From assembly GCA_028023455.1 (NCBI GenBank), contig JAQFVV010000518.1, positions 1 through 64,000 on the forward strand: a stretch of DNA of 64,000 nt. Reading direction: 5' to 3'. The position numbers were made by a program, and so were the translations under genes. Of the stretch, positions 24,489 to 37,309 are shown piece by piece. Within the stretch, counting starts at the first letter, position 1. Each line of letters begins with the position of its first letter. The stretch comes from Epiperipatus broadwayi. Taxonomy: Eukaryota > Onychophora > Udeonychophora > Euonychophora > Peripatidae. The notes beneath the pieces were generated by a model. It searched no databases. It had not been told where the DNA came from and worked only from the letters and a program-made list of their open reading frames with translations.

Positions 24489-27400
24489 GTATGTATTTCA
24501 ATAGAACTATGCAGATCTGTATATCAAATTATAAAAAATATTAATTTATAAATGTGTGTTTTTAACTTTGATTACAATGTAGGGTCAAATATTCGCATTA
24601 ATTATACTAATATTGTTTCTATAATAATATTTTATCATTGTAGAGAATTTATATAAGGAAAGGAATAGTAATAGGTGATTCATTAAATCAATACGTATAT
24701 ATATGCCTGTGTCTGTTCAGAAGACTAACTGTACAGTGAGTAGACTATTCAACTATCATTAGCCTGAGGATCACATTCACATGAATATTCAGATAAGAAT
24801 TTTTCAGGCAAGCATAAAATTGATTTGGAATTATATACTACAACTAACTGTAGTATTTATCCAGTTATTAGTAGGCAAATGGTTTTTAGAACATTCGTTC
24901 TATATTCAAATAAAGGGAAAAAAGACAATTGTAAAAACTCTGACCAATTAATTCATCATTAATAATGAAAATACTTTTGTAAATATTTTTAATGGATGTT
25001 AAAAACACTTTTATCTACGATTATAAATCTCTATTTATTGGAAACATTTTTTGTTTACAATATATTTTTTACTTTATTTCATTTACCACTTTATATAAAA
25101 GAGAGTATTTTCAAATTTTTGTGAGTTTTACCAGTGCCTATTTCATCTTAACTTTATGATGTTACAACCATCTACCAATAAGAAAGCTCAACCTCACCAT
25201 ATGCATGTATTAATTGAGTTAGAAGTATTAAGCACTTCTTTATTGATCAGAAAGTGATATATATATATATATATGTAATGGAAAGTACTTGCTTCTTTAT
25301 ATTTACAATATATATATATATATATATATATATTAAATAATATTTAAAGAAGTAAAGTTTAGATCAGATAATGTATTTTTATTGAAGAATTGAACATTAA
25401 GGATAAATATATAAATTGCATTAACACAAAAATTAAAAGGAACTTAGAATAATTGTAATACATTGTAAAAAAACATGAGTAATATTAATCAATTAAAATA
25501 ATTAAAATTACAAACTTTTTATAGTAAATTAAATGAAAAACCAATAATCAAATATATACAGTAGTGATAAGAAAAGATCAAACTATAGTTACATAAATGT
25601 GCAAAGGCATGAATGTAATTCCCAATTTTTAATCCTTCCTAGTTTATTGAGAAAAAGAGATTTACTTTTTCTTGATGTTAGACTGAAGTCAAAAAAAGAA
25701 GAAGCAAAGATTAAAGATTAAAAACATGGAATATGTAATAATTACAAAAAAAATCATTTACAAATACTACTTATTTATAATGTTAAGAAAATTGCTGGGG
25801 TTTTTGTTGCAATAGATTGTGGAAGAATAGCTTGAAAATGAAGAATGATGGAATTAAAGAAAAGTTCTTTTGTTTTCTTATAATGACTATGATTTACTAC
25901 TAACTAGAAAATATATATATATATTTACATGTGCATTGGTTATTCTTTTGAAAAAATAAAAACTAGTAAGTATAGTTATAAAGTCGTGTTCATCAAAAAA
26001 TTCAGGTTTTAGTTATATAATTATTACATATACTGATTAGGTCTCACACTAATTATTCTACAACTTTAAAAAAAATTACCTCATTGACACATTGCTGAAC
26101 TGATTTCTTTCTACATAATAACTGTTAGTTATAATATATATTTCAGATTTATTGCTCTATATATTTGATTTTTATTAATGTTTTAAAAATATCTTGAAAG
26201 GATAAACATCACCAATATTTATATAGTATACATATTGAAGAATGCTGTAAATGCATAAATAGAATTGGCATACCTAAATCTTTCGTGAATGTTCACTACT
26301 TCTTGGAAAAAGATTAATGACTTCCAATTAAAATATTAAATATATTGTGAATATTGATGATAAACAAATGCATACATGATAGAATTCAGAATTTATAGGT
26401 TTCAGAATCACATGAAAATCTTTTGTTTAATATATACATAAAATATGCATGCCTCTATTATCTTGATTAATCATTTTCTGATCAATAATTTTTATTTATT
26501 TCAACTCTCTTTTATATCATTAAATCAACTAAATTTTAATGCTACAAATGGCTGATTAGGCAGTCAAGTGTCCTTTAGCATCAAAGTTGTAAGCTGAGCA
26601 CAACAGTTTCATTTGAGCTAAACAAAATCAAAGTTGTCCCAGGAATCTGATCACAATTCTCAATAATTACATTACCTAATAAAAACTCACAAAATAATGA
26701 AAAATAATAATACACTATTTTTTTACAGGAATGACAATTAAATGGGGGGAAATGTATTTTTATTAATTTACATGTAAAAATCAGTTTTTAGATATATTGT
26801 GAAGTTCTAATCTATACTCCAATGATATCTACGATCTTAATTATATGCTATTACATATTTAAACAAACAAACAAGTAAACAAAAATCTTTAAATTTATAA
26901 ATCTAATACACTTTATGATATATAAGCATCCACTTTTCCATCTCTTAGTGATGTGTCCAATCATGAGTTTTTTTAAAAAATAAAATTTTAAAATAAATTT
27001 TACAATATTCCAATAGTCATTTTTCCTTTTTAAACACCATACATAATCATGTTTATTAATAAAATGTCTTTATTTTATGTTGCAAGCATATAGGTTTTAT
27101 GCCTTCATTATTATTTTTTCTAATTTAATGTGCACTATTTCATGTAATAAAATAATTTTTAAGCAGTGCTAAATGTTTTACAAATTTTGAGTTGAAACTG
27201 ACTTAAAAATGTCATAACAAAGAGATCATAGTTTCTTGATAACAAAAAAGCTATTAGATTTTTGTAAGACAAAAACATTATTGAAAAAAAAAAGAATATT
27301 ATCCAAAATGCATTTAATTGCAATGAAAATTAGACATTTGATTTTTATTTTATTTAAAAAATAAAAATGTGGTGTAATAAGTTGTTTTTTTTGTTTGAGT

Positions 27401-29680
27401 GAATAAATGAGTGATCACACACTCATTAAAACAAAAGTAATTGTATCCCCTCAATTTATTATTAAACAACTATTTAAAATTTAGTTTTTATTGCAGTTTT
27501 AACTTTTATATGCATATTATAAATATAGAAAAGTGTCAGTGTTAGGTATATGTGAATGTTGAAAAGTACTGTAAACTAGCTAGTTCAATAAATAATATGT
27601 ATTGTATTTTAATTCAAGTTTACTAGAAAAACATGTGCTTTTGTAGAATGTATATAAGAGACACTTAAAACAAAATATGTAATGGCTCCACTGTATATGC
27701 CAACCTTTTCCATTTTATTCTTAAATAATATATTCATTTTTTGATTTTATCTCATATTATTCTGCACATGATATTTTTTAACAGATATACTGGAATGATT
27801 ACATTATTTTAAAAGTTAAATTTTAATAGCTGTTTAAAAAAATTATTAGCAATCACTGTGGAACTAACTCTATATATTTTAATTGCATTTTATTTAAATA
27901 ACTAGTTAACTCTTAATCAATTATTTTATTTGTTCTCATTGATTCAAATTTTAAACAAAAGTTTTAAAGAACATATTTTCATAAAAGTATTCACCAATAA
28001 ATGTTCTTCAATAATAATGTATTTTTTAAAAAAATGTTTTATATATGTTTATTCAACAGAGATTAACTCTGTACCAGATTAACAATTTCCATTGTTAACC
28101 CTAGTGTCAATTTTTGTCAATGTTTAATCTTATTATTAAACTATCATTCTATATTAGAATTCAGTGGACTGGTTTTAATTTGTAACAAATATAAGTTTGG
28201 ATGTGAAACCACTCTAATAATCATATTTGAACTTTGCACATATTTAAAAAATAATAATAAACAGAGTAAAATAATGAACTTTTTTATATCATTTTATCAA
28301 TTTATGATGGACAGAAAAGCAACCAAATGAGCAAATCCACAAGTCAGGAAAGAGCACTGAATAAATACAAAATATTGATAAATCTAAAAATTCTGCTTTA
28401 CAAATATAAATTGCATTTATAATTTTTAGAAAATTTTGAAAGATCCAGATAGTGTTTCTATAAACATGTTAGCAAATAATTTCACAAGGTATTGTTATTT
28501 ATATTGACTTGGTTTTCTTTGTTACTATTATGCCAGTATTTGTTAACATTTATTTTTAAAAATAAAACATATGCATGTAAAACAAAAGTGTAATAATATA
28601 TATTTTTGTTATTTAATATTTATCATTTAATTATTGTGTAAAAGCAATTACAAATTTTTAATAAACTATGCAAATAAATCATTTTTTGATGTCTCAATTT
28701 TTTAAATACTGTTATGAATGTTGACCAGATTGGATCACAAAGAAGTAATCCCTCAAATACATATAGGCCAGACTAAATTACTTTGACTTTCAAATTAATA
28801 GAGTCAAAGTATCATTATAGACTATTAACTACATTTACTCCACCTATTATACATTATTTTATCTTCATCAATATAATTAACATTACACATATAAATGCTT
28901 AAACAAATAATGTAAAATAAAAAATAAAAATACATAAAAAATAACAATAATAATAATAATAATAATAACTTAATACTATATAAATATATATATTTTAATA
29001 TACTTATATAAATAAATAAATAAATATTAGACTTCCCTTTTTATAAACCTTCATTCACAATTCCACTCTGACTTTTTAAATCTAATAATGCCCATTTTCC
29101 ACCTAATCTTATTGGACTTTTAACTATGTTTATTTGCTTTTATGTACTTTTATTCTTTATTTTATGTCATTTGTTTAAACATTTATATGTGTAATGTTAA
29201 TTATATTATTGAAAATAAATAATGTCTAATAGGTGAAATAAATGTAGTGAATAAAACTTTAGATCTCAATAAGGTATGAAAGCCGGTTAATAATTAAATA
29301 ATTGTAAATATAATTAGTTGTTTGTTTTAATTTTATTTAAATTGGTTATTATATTAAGTATATATCAATAATAACATTGTGGATAAATAATTGTTTTTAT
29401 ATTGGATATTTGACCATTGTATATAGATATAAAAAAACACATAAATACCTATGTTTTACAAATAGAACACTAGAAGCTGTATTTTCTAAAAGTTAATTAC
29501 CATATATAAATGAATATTATATGCAGTTATTCAAATTAGAAATTCTTGATTCTGGTCAATAAAATAACATTTAATAAAACGCTTGAGAAAAAAATCAATA
29601 TATAAATATAACTTCTAAATAGCATGTCAGAAACAAATTTCACGACCTAATTATTATTTTAAATGATTATTATTTATAAT
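24489..29680. other. First part of intron 1, AT-rich, no gene seen
   Basis: Very A+T-rich with TA runs at 25256-25274 and 25307-25333. About 25340-25800 resembles about 10430-10960 (old repeat). Stops in all frames; nothing else supportable. Confidence 0.6.
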
Positions 29681-29681
29681 T

Positions 29682-29808
29682 AAACAACTTTTTTTTCTCA
29701 TGTGTCATAGCATCAACCGGGAAGCGAACCCGCTAACCCGGGACAACCGCTTGTAAAGCAGCCGTCGCTGACTTCTCGACCACCAATGCTTGACAATAAA
29801 ACAACTTT
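29682..29808 (-). mobile_element. tRNA-derived minimal SINE, copy 3 (long head), with TSD
   Basis: The tRNA-like head is at 29790-29709 (82 nt), with acceptor arms AGCATTG and TGATGCT, anticodon loop TTTACAA (TAC) closed by a GCTGC/GCGGT stem, and box B GGGTTCGCTTCCC. It is followed by CTATGACACATGAG and an A tail. AAACAACTTT at 29682-29691 and 29799-29808 is the target duplication. It has the same extra bases before the T arm as copy 2. Confidence 0.85.
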
Positions 29809-30109
29809 ATTACATGTTTTTTTGGATTTTGACATGTCTTGGATATATATATATTTAATAATTAATAATGCTAATTAGTTTACAACATAATAAATTTATT
29901 TAAAATAAAAGCTTAAAAGTTGATTATTTATTAGCATAACTGATAGCAAAAACTTATTATTTTTTTTGTGATCCTGCTATTGATAACTCCTGTATTCTTA
30001 TTCCATATAAATATAAAAGCCACGGAAACAGCTATATATTGCTTTAAATTATTTTATTCCACTATTCCATGGGGATAACTAATTTAATATATATATATTT
30101 ACAAATAGT

Positions 30110-30407
30110 TATACAAACAGCTATTCTCTTTTAATATAGCCAAGATTAACAATATTTAAAAAAAATGTGTGTCCATTCAAGATTTTCTTCTTCTGAGTTG
30201 TGCATGAATTTTTTTTCATTTTGTGAATTTTTCTTATTCCTGATTATTAGTGTTTGAGATGGTCATGCATAGCAGTGAATCATTAATTAGATCTTAATTT
30301 TTTTAGTTGCATATTAATTAAAAAGCGATAGATGTTAGCTGCCTTAATTTAAGCAATATTTTCATAATATATACACATAACATTTTCTATAAACATATAC
30401 ATAATAT
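30110..30407 (-). repeat. 3' LTR (degenerate)
   Basis: Pairs with about 33990-34245; the internal side abuts the purine tract at 30408-30420. The identity is clearly well below that of young LTRs, so the insertion is old. Confidence 0.55.
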
Positions 30408-30899
30408 TTCCCCTTTTTCTATATAGAACTGAGAGATAGGGAAAAATAATCAATTATCTCTTATTTACTAGTTTTATTATAAAAGAAACAATATTTAAAT
30501 ACTTATTTGAGTTTCTTTCTTTTTGTGACCTTGATGATATTTTTTTCTTGGCACACATCTAACTTTATGTTAATTTTATCTATGGAGTTAATATGTTTAT
30601 CATTTATATTATTATTAGTTTTATTGTTATCTGTTAAGATGATATTATTGTTTTCTTTGCAAATAATGCAGATTAACCAGAAAGTTTGGCTAATTATTAT
30701 TGTATCCACAAGAAGCCTCCAAATTTATTATTATTACAATTTGATGATGTATATGGTTAATATGTCTTTAAAAACCATATCTTCGTTTGTTTTAACTATT
30801 ATTATTTGATGTGAAGGTAGGCTTATAACTTTTATTTCAATTCATTTTTTTTTTGTGTGTATAGGTTGTTTCCAATCCAAATTTTGTCCACAATTAACA

Positions 30900-32620
30900 T
30901 TTTTTTTATTTTCTAGAGTGAAACTTATAAAACAATTATTTGGGAATAAAAAAAAATAATTCCATTCTTTCTATTAATAATTCATCAAAATTAGCAGTCA
31001 TTTGTTGATATAAGAATAGTACGTAGACATAACAGTACTTTGAGAACTATTTTCTTATTGATAGAATAAATTACCTTTCCTAAAGTTAGTTTGAATTGGT
31101 TACCAGTGCTTTTAGTTAATCTCTCTGAATCAGGATAATATGGTAGGGAAAATACGTTTTATTATTCAGGCTTCCAATCTGTCATCAAATTTTTTTGAGA
31201 TAAAAATAGCTCTATCATATAAAATGAGCATCTGTCTACAGCAAGGTACTGAAAATGTTTCACCATGTTATTCAACAATTTCTTTGGTCCTACTGTTTAT
31301 AATGATATGGTATTCTATTCAGTGAAATTATGAATTGATAAGCACAAAATGTAAGCATTTGTCATCCTGTGATTTTACAGTTTGAGTCCTGAGTGGCATT
31401 TTTTCTTAGATGATTGAGCATTATCCTGGTGGATTGGGCACTCCCTTATAAATGATTTAATATCATTATTAATTCCTGACCATCAAACATACTATTAATG
31501 AGTGCTTTTTTATGCATTACATCTAGATGTCCATTTTGTAACAAGTTTAGAATTTTGATATAACATTAGTGAACTAATAATTTTTAGCTCTATTATTCTA
31601 AAAGAATAGTGAGAAATTTTGTGGTTATTTTATAAATCAACATTTACTGATCCAATTTCTAAGTAAGTGTTAGCACTCTTATTTAATATTGTGAAATTCC
31701 AAATATCAATATAATTTACATTAACATATTTAATATTAATTTAAAGTGTGTTTGCATGTTGTATTAATTTGCCCTTTTTATAGACAAGTTCATAATCATA
31801 AGCAGACAAAGGGATAATCTATTGAGCATTTGTGGACTAAGATGATCTGGAATATATTTTGTGTTTTCTAAATTCCCAACAAAGGTCTATGATATTGAAC
31901 TGATGACTGAATAAGTAGTGGTGGAATGTGATATCCTGAAAAGTAAAGAAAATGATTCCTTATTGAATTGATCTTCCTAATACACACACAATTGCCCTTT
32001 CAATACCTATTGTATGAGCATGTTAGCACAGCTCTAATGAATGTGTTATCATTAAAATTATCTCTAAACTATTGTTAGAATGCTTTAAAATTTCAACCAA
32101 TATCATAAAAACTTTTGTTTTATTAAAACATGTTAATTTGGAAATATTTTAAACTGCTTTAATCTTTTTATCAGCAGGAATCTTTCCTTCATTGAAAATA
32201 ATGTGGCATAGAAATTTCAGTTTTGGGTATTGCAGATTTCTTATCTGAAATTAATATTTTTGAATCTTTTGATGACATCAATTAGTCTATTTCTTAATGT
32301 TTATATTTTTCATAATTAATATGTCATCAAAATAGAATATTAAACTTGTAAATCCAGTTAATGAGAAACAAGAAATGATAATTTTAAATGAAAACTGATT
32401 ATAGTTAAATGACCCCATATATTGTTATTGTTAATATTTCAGATGTTTCTTTGCTTATGGAAAATTTGATAAAAAGCAATATAGAGATCTATCTTTGTGA
32501 AAAATGCCAATATCTGTATGTTACATACAATGTAAGCACTTTCATGAAAGTGTTTTTTAATAGTTATTTAATAGTTGCCACAAATTTATACTTTGCCAGG
32601 ATTCATGTATGAGTCAAAAG
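30900..32620 (-). pseudogene. Gypsy pol remnant: RT and integrase
   Basis: On the minus strand FFTKIDLYIAFYQI (about 32511-32465) is the first RT catalytic block. YFDDILIMK (about 32336-32306) is the Y-x-D-D box with both aspartates intact. Further on, about 31530-31400, HKKALINSMFDGQEL, then DIKSFIRECPIHQ and KKKCHSG fit the integrase zinc-binding zone. About 31270-31130 YLAVDRCS and TGNQFK sit where integrase core motifs are expected. Stops and shifts throughout. The order is that of Ty3/gypsy pol (RT before integrase). Confidence 0.65.
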
Positions 32621-33989
32621 ATTCTTTTTAATTAATTCATTCACTGCTTCTTTATTTTTGTCATTGTTGGAAAGATGTTCCATTGTCTTGAGCTGTATGT
32701 GAAGAGTCATTGTTTTTATTTCCTGAAGGCTTGATTTAAATAGGCTCAGAAACTTATTGTAAATTTTCTTTTTAATGTTAATCTTCTTAGCAATGCTAAT
32801 AGTGAACCTAAGTACTGTGAATCACTTTCACCCTGTAAGCAGATTTGTTTCCTTGGTGATTATAACAATATGTAAATTATGAACTTTGATGTTTATTATC
32901 TTCAAATTATTGTCACTTATGAATTGTCAGTAGATTGTTTTTTTATTATAAGAAACAATTTTTAATAATTTGAAGTTATAAATTTCCAGTCTTTAAAAGA
33001 AGTGTGGAAAATACTTGACTCATTATTCATTAATAAATAGTGGAAAAGTGAATAAATTTGCTTCATTGAATCCTAAATTTGTAATTTTAATGTCATTTCT
33101 ATTGCATTTGTCTGACATTGGTCTTCAACAAACTACAACTATGTGGTCCTTCACAATTATTGCACAGCTCATGATTTTCTTGCATTATGAACTCAGTAAC
33201 CAGTTTTCTAATGCAATAATAGTTAATTTAACTATTGCATTCATTTTTTTGTGAATATGTTTTATATAATGGTTTAGTTGTTTTTTTGAATTATTAAATA
33301 GTGTCTATCAAGAGAATAGTGTTGATATATTCTCTGACTTGCACCAAAACTGGTTAAAGGCAGTATCTCCTCACATGTTAAGCAAAAGTCTGATCAAAAT
33401 TGTTCTCTGAAATTAGCATTGACATTCTTCACAATAATTGTTTTAAGAGAACCTTATCTATAAATTTGTCAATAGATGCAATATTTTTGATAATTCATAA
33501 AAAAACTGTATCAAACTTTTAAAGTTTTAAAACATATAATAAAAACTCTTAAAGTTTTCACCATTTGACTGATATTGATTTTTTAAATAGAATCTTGCAA
33601 AGTGTTTTGAGGGAGATGAGAAAAGTATCTAGGTAACATTTTACTATCTCTTTATAAGAAAAAATTTCTGGAATTACCATTTCAATCAGATAGTTTGTTA
33701 TTTCTATGACCTTCAAGCCACTGAAACCCAATGTGTTTAGAATATAATGATTAATTAACAGCAATAATGACATCAAATTCTCTATTAAGCATTTATATCA
33801 TTTTAACTGATAGGTATCATAGTCTTTATGATTTGATAGTATCATTTGTTTCTTAGAGCCATATCTTGTAGACTATCCCAATTGTTTTGCTAGACTAGCC
33901 AAATATTAATGCTGGTCAGACAACCAGTATTTATTAGATATAATAAATCAATTTACTTAAAATAATAAATTACATATATAAATTATTTA

Positions 33990-34245
33990 TAAATATTTGT
34001 ACTGATACATTATTATGTAATACAGCTAAGATTAACAATATTTAAACAAATATGTCATTTACTTCAGGTTTTTTTTCTGAGTTCACATAATGATTATTTT
34101 CCCATTGTGTGTATTTTTTTTTCTTGAATAATAATGTGTAAGGAGAATTCGTATAAAATTATTAATTAGATATCTATTTTTTAGTGATGAATTAACTATT
34201 AATTCAAGTACAAGTTTCTATAACATATACACTCATAGCAGTTTC
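33990..34245 (-). repeat. 5' LTR (degenerate)
   Basis: Partner of 30110-30407, with the shared ordered blocks described for the element. The outer edge is not resolvable. Confidence 0.5.
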
Positions 34246-34249
34246 CATT

Positions 34250-35730
34250 CATGGTTATCTGAGGAAAAATTCTAAGTCTATTAAAAATAAATATTAAAAT
34301 TAATTAGCTCATTTAGAATTAGAGTTTGTAGGCTGATGCTTTTCCATTGCATAAAAACTATATCTTTCAAAACTTAGGAAATTTACAATCAGATAAAATT
34401 TTGTTACTTTCTTTTTTCCCTAAGTTCATTTATCATTCATTGTTGGGTGAAAATAACTCCCAGTAATTTGATCATTCTTTATCTAATATCAAAGTGTTTT
34501 TTATAGTGATCAGCAATTAAACATTTTGTAAATTTTTAAAGGAATATAACAATAAAATATTTCCATAACAAGAAATTAAACATTTAGTAATAACATGAAA
34601 TTTTTATCTAAGCAAGATAAAATTAGAAACATACATTTCATATATTTTGTCCATTACTTAAATTTTTCAAAGAAAATGTATGTAAATATCAACTATATTT
34701 ATTTAAACATATTCGAATAATTGGAACTAAATTCAGCTAAATTTTACTCAACAAAGAATTCATTTTATTATGCAAACAATTGCCATCATATATCATCCTT
34801 TACATATGGCTCATTTAATAATAATATTTTCTGCTTATTCTTCCAGAATCTCTTTTATAAATCCTCTATCAATTTAATTATTGCTTATAATTGTGATATT
34901 TTACTAATATTTAACACAGACTGAAGAGTTTTCTTTATCACTAAACAGGTTTTCCCAAGGTTTCAAGATAAATTTTCAGAGTGTACCAACTATTACTATG
35001 GCAACATTCAACTTTATTAATTTTATTGGCTTTTCAGGAACAAAAGTTATTTTAAATTTTGCCCCATCAGTTTCTTGCTTTGGTCATTTTCAGAAGTTAG
35101 GCTTATAAATTATGTCTCTATCTTAATTTAAACTTGTCCTTGTATTTAGACAATGATCAAACAGAATTTCACATTTATCACATTTTTTTCCCTATGCCTT
35201 TGAATAGCCAACTGTGTAGTTTCCCCCTCCTAAAAAATTGAAGTATAATTTTTCCAAAGCAAAAAAAGAAAAATCTATTTTATTACATGACTTCAAACAC
35301 ATAAATAAAAAAACGATTAAAGAAGTAATTCATGCATAATTTATGGATAATTTTATAAAACATGCAACGTAAAGTGTACATATATTAATTATCAAATGCT
35401 ACAATTTTTTTTTCTTGATGTAAACATTAGCTCTGCTATTATGACTTAAATTTGCTTTTCTATTATTAATTGAAGAAAATTACGATATTATTGTTCTTAC
35501 ATTGTTTGTTTATTGTGAATAATATTATTTCCAGCACACTGATAATAATTATCCAAATACAATGTTTTAATGTTGGGGGCAAGATGATGCTTAAACCAAA
35601 CTGTTAAATGGCTGTCAACTTAAAAATAAAAAAAATATTGTATATATTGTATTTATACTCTATCTAATAAATATCAAAACAATTAGTTACTAGAGCTACC
35701 TATCTATTTATCTCTCTATTATACTTTTGT
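34250..35730. other. Last part of intron 1
   Basis: No gene recognised. A minus-strand stretch near 35190 (KKCDKCEILFDHC) looks like a single zinc-knuckle-like remnant, too weak to call. The polypyrimidine tract and AG acceptor of exon 2 end at 35740. Confidence 0.45.
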
Positions 35731-35740
35731 GCATTTGTAG

Positions 35741-35896
35741 CTGCTTGTTGGCAAGATTTGAAACCTGTCTTGGATGAAGATGGTTCTTCTAAAAGTTGTT
35801 ATTCTAGCGAAGACTGCACAGATGACTATGTGTGTTATGAAGAGAAATGTTCTACATTCGAATCACACTGCGCTATTGATATGAAGGATCATATCC
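35741..35896 (+). CDS. Exon 2: first six-cysteine module of the secreted protein
   Basis: 156 bp, phase 1 at both ends, bounded by TTTGTAG acceptor and GTTAGT donor. It encodes 51 full codons with six cysteines spaced C-x16-C-x5-C-x5-C-x4-C-x6-C. The motif PVLDEDG sits before the second Cys and is acidic overall (E and D between cysteines). The last exon (44418) encodes the same pattern with PYLDENG at the same place, so the two exons are duplicated modules. The module is somewhat like EB or other small disulphide-rich extracellular domains, but no family is recognised. The product should be secreted and disulphide-bonded, in phase with the signal-peptide exon. Confidence 0.75.
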
Positions 35897-36002
35897 GTTA
35901 GTATCTAAAATTATTTTATTTCAGTTACCATTAATATAAAGTTATTTTAATTAATTCTTAATAAGTAATGTATAGTTTGTTATAATTTACATTTTTTTCC
36001 AG

Positions 36003-36028
36003 ATAGATATCATAAAGATTTTTGTTAA
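36003..36028 (+). CDS. Candidate alternative terminal exon of the cysteine-rich gene
   Basis: After a pyrimidine-rich tract and AG (36001-36002), the phase-1 reading continues from exon 2 for eight codons (HRYHKDFC) to a TAA at 36027-36029. This would give a single-module secreted peptide ending in a seventh Cys. The sequence after it has a 3'-UTR-like look and AATAAA at 36459 and 36811. It competes with splicing to the second module at 44 kb. It is supported only by phase and splice signals. Confidence 0.35.
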
Positions 36029-36151
36029 ATGGGGCTAATGACTGCATACAATGCCAGCCTGAATTAAAATCTCATAGAAACATGGAAATCTTTGATGTGA
36101 CTTCTCTCCCACAAAGAATCCAAATATCTATTTAATCCTGAAAAAGTTGCA

Positions 36152-36254
36152 ATAGAAGACCTATCTAACTCTCTGTCTATTTATCTATTTGTTTGTCTGT
36201 CTATATATCCAACTATCTATCTGTATGCCTGCCTAACTTTCTGTCTACTGTTAG

Positions 36255-36302
<48 letters not shown>

Positions 36303-36598
36303 CCTATCTATCTATCTATCTATCCATCCATCCATCCATCTATCTATCTGACTGTTTTCTTATATTTAAAAGTAAATACCTAAATTGTTTTGAATAATTT
36401 TATGTTTTATAATTTATCTGTGAATGGGAAAGTAGTTTGCATTTCAAATTCTGATGCTAATAAAGTTTTTTGAAAATATCATAGCTAACTCTGTCTGTCT
36501 ATCTATTTATCTGTGTGTCTGTCTGTCTGTCTACCTAACTATCTATCTCTCTTTATGCTAGCTTGCCTCTTAGTCTATTTATCTATCCATCCATTCAT

Positions 36599-36678
<80 letters not shown>

Positions 36679-36834
36679 TTATCTACAAATATATCTATCA
36701 GACTGCTTGCTTATATTTAAATGTAAATATCTGAATTGTGCTGTATTATTTTATTTTTTATAATTAATTTGTGGATATGAAAATAGTTAATATTTCAAAT
36801 TCTGATGCTAATAAAGTCTTTTGAAAATATTATG
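36152..36834 (+). repeat. Tandem duplication of about 340 bp with (TCTA)n arrays
   Basis: Two units (about 36152-36484 and 36485-36834). Each has a pyrimidine-rich leader, a TCTA array (36253-36350 and 36599-36680), then TTATATTTAAA-GTAAATA, and ends with AAATTCTGATGCTAATAAAG. Each unit therefore carries an AATAAA signal. The open frames of Leu-Ser-Ile-Tyr repeats over the arrays are artefacts. Confidence 0.85.
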
Positions 36835-37309
36835 GCTGGGAAAATAAACCAGACAATATTTCAATCAAATTAAATCTGAATAGTGTCTGTAAAGATTATA
36901 ATTATTTGAACTTATTATAATAAGAAATTTTTTTTTTAGAATAGAATAAATGCTTAGAAAGATGCATGATAAAAAGAACAACTCCAATAAGATGACTAGA
37001 GGCTGTCTACTGAGTAATGAATATGCCTTTGAGTTGTCTAAAAATTCAAACAAATGTTAAGTTATTTTGAAAAGGTTCATGTTGCCAACTTTTCAGTATT
37101 TAATTATAATAGTCTTGGATGTACAGTAGCAAAACAAAGAAAACTATACATCCTCAGTGGTTACCAAATAAGAAATATAGTGATAATTTGATTATTAATA
37201 CTTCTATCAATTCTTCATTGTTTATTGGATTATTAAAAATAAAGTTTCATTCTTTATTAAAATTATACTTTTGATTTTAAAATAATATTAGTCATGTTCT
37301 AAAAACACA

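Larger units (their letters stand above)
30090..34250 (-). mobile_element. Ty3/gypsy LTR retrotransposon, degenerate
   Basis: Two diverged direct repeats flank a minus-strand pol remnant. 30110-30407 and about 33990-34245 share ordered blocks (AAGATTAACAATATTTAAA, TTCTGAGTT, ATTAATTAGAT, TTCTATAA with CATATACA). Next to the low-coordinate repeat, 30407-30420 reads as a purine tract on the minus strand (AGAAAAAGGGGAAA), the right place for a polypurine tract before the 3' LTR. Between them lie an RT with FFTKIDLYIAFYQI and YFDDILI and an integrase HHCC-like zone. LTR ends cannot be set exactly. Confidence 0.7.

Noticed and set aside
36513-36763. Frames encoding Leu-Ser-Ile-Tyr repeats that look membrane-like
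   Set aside because: They come from the TCTA microsatellite.
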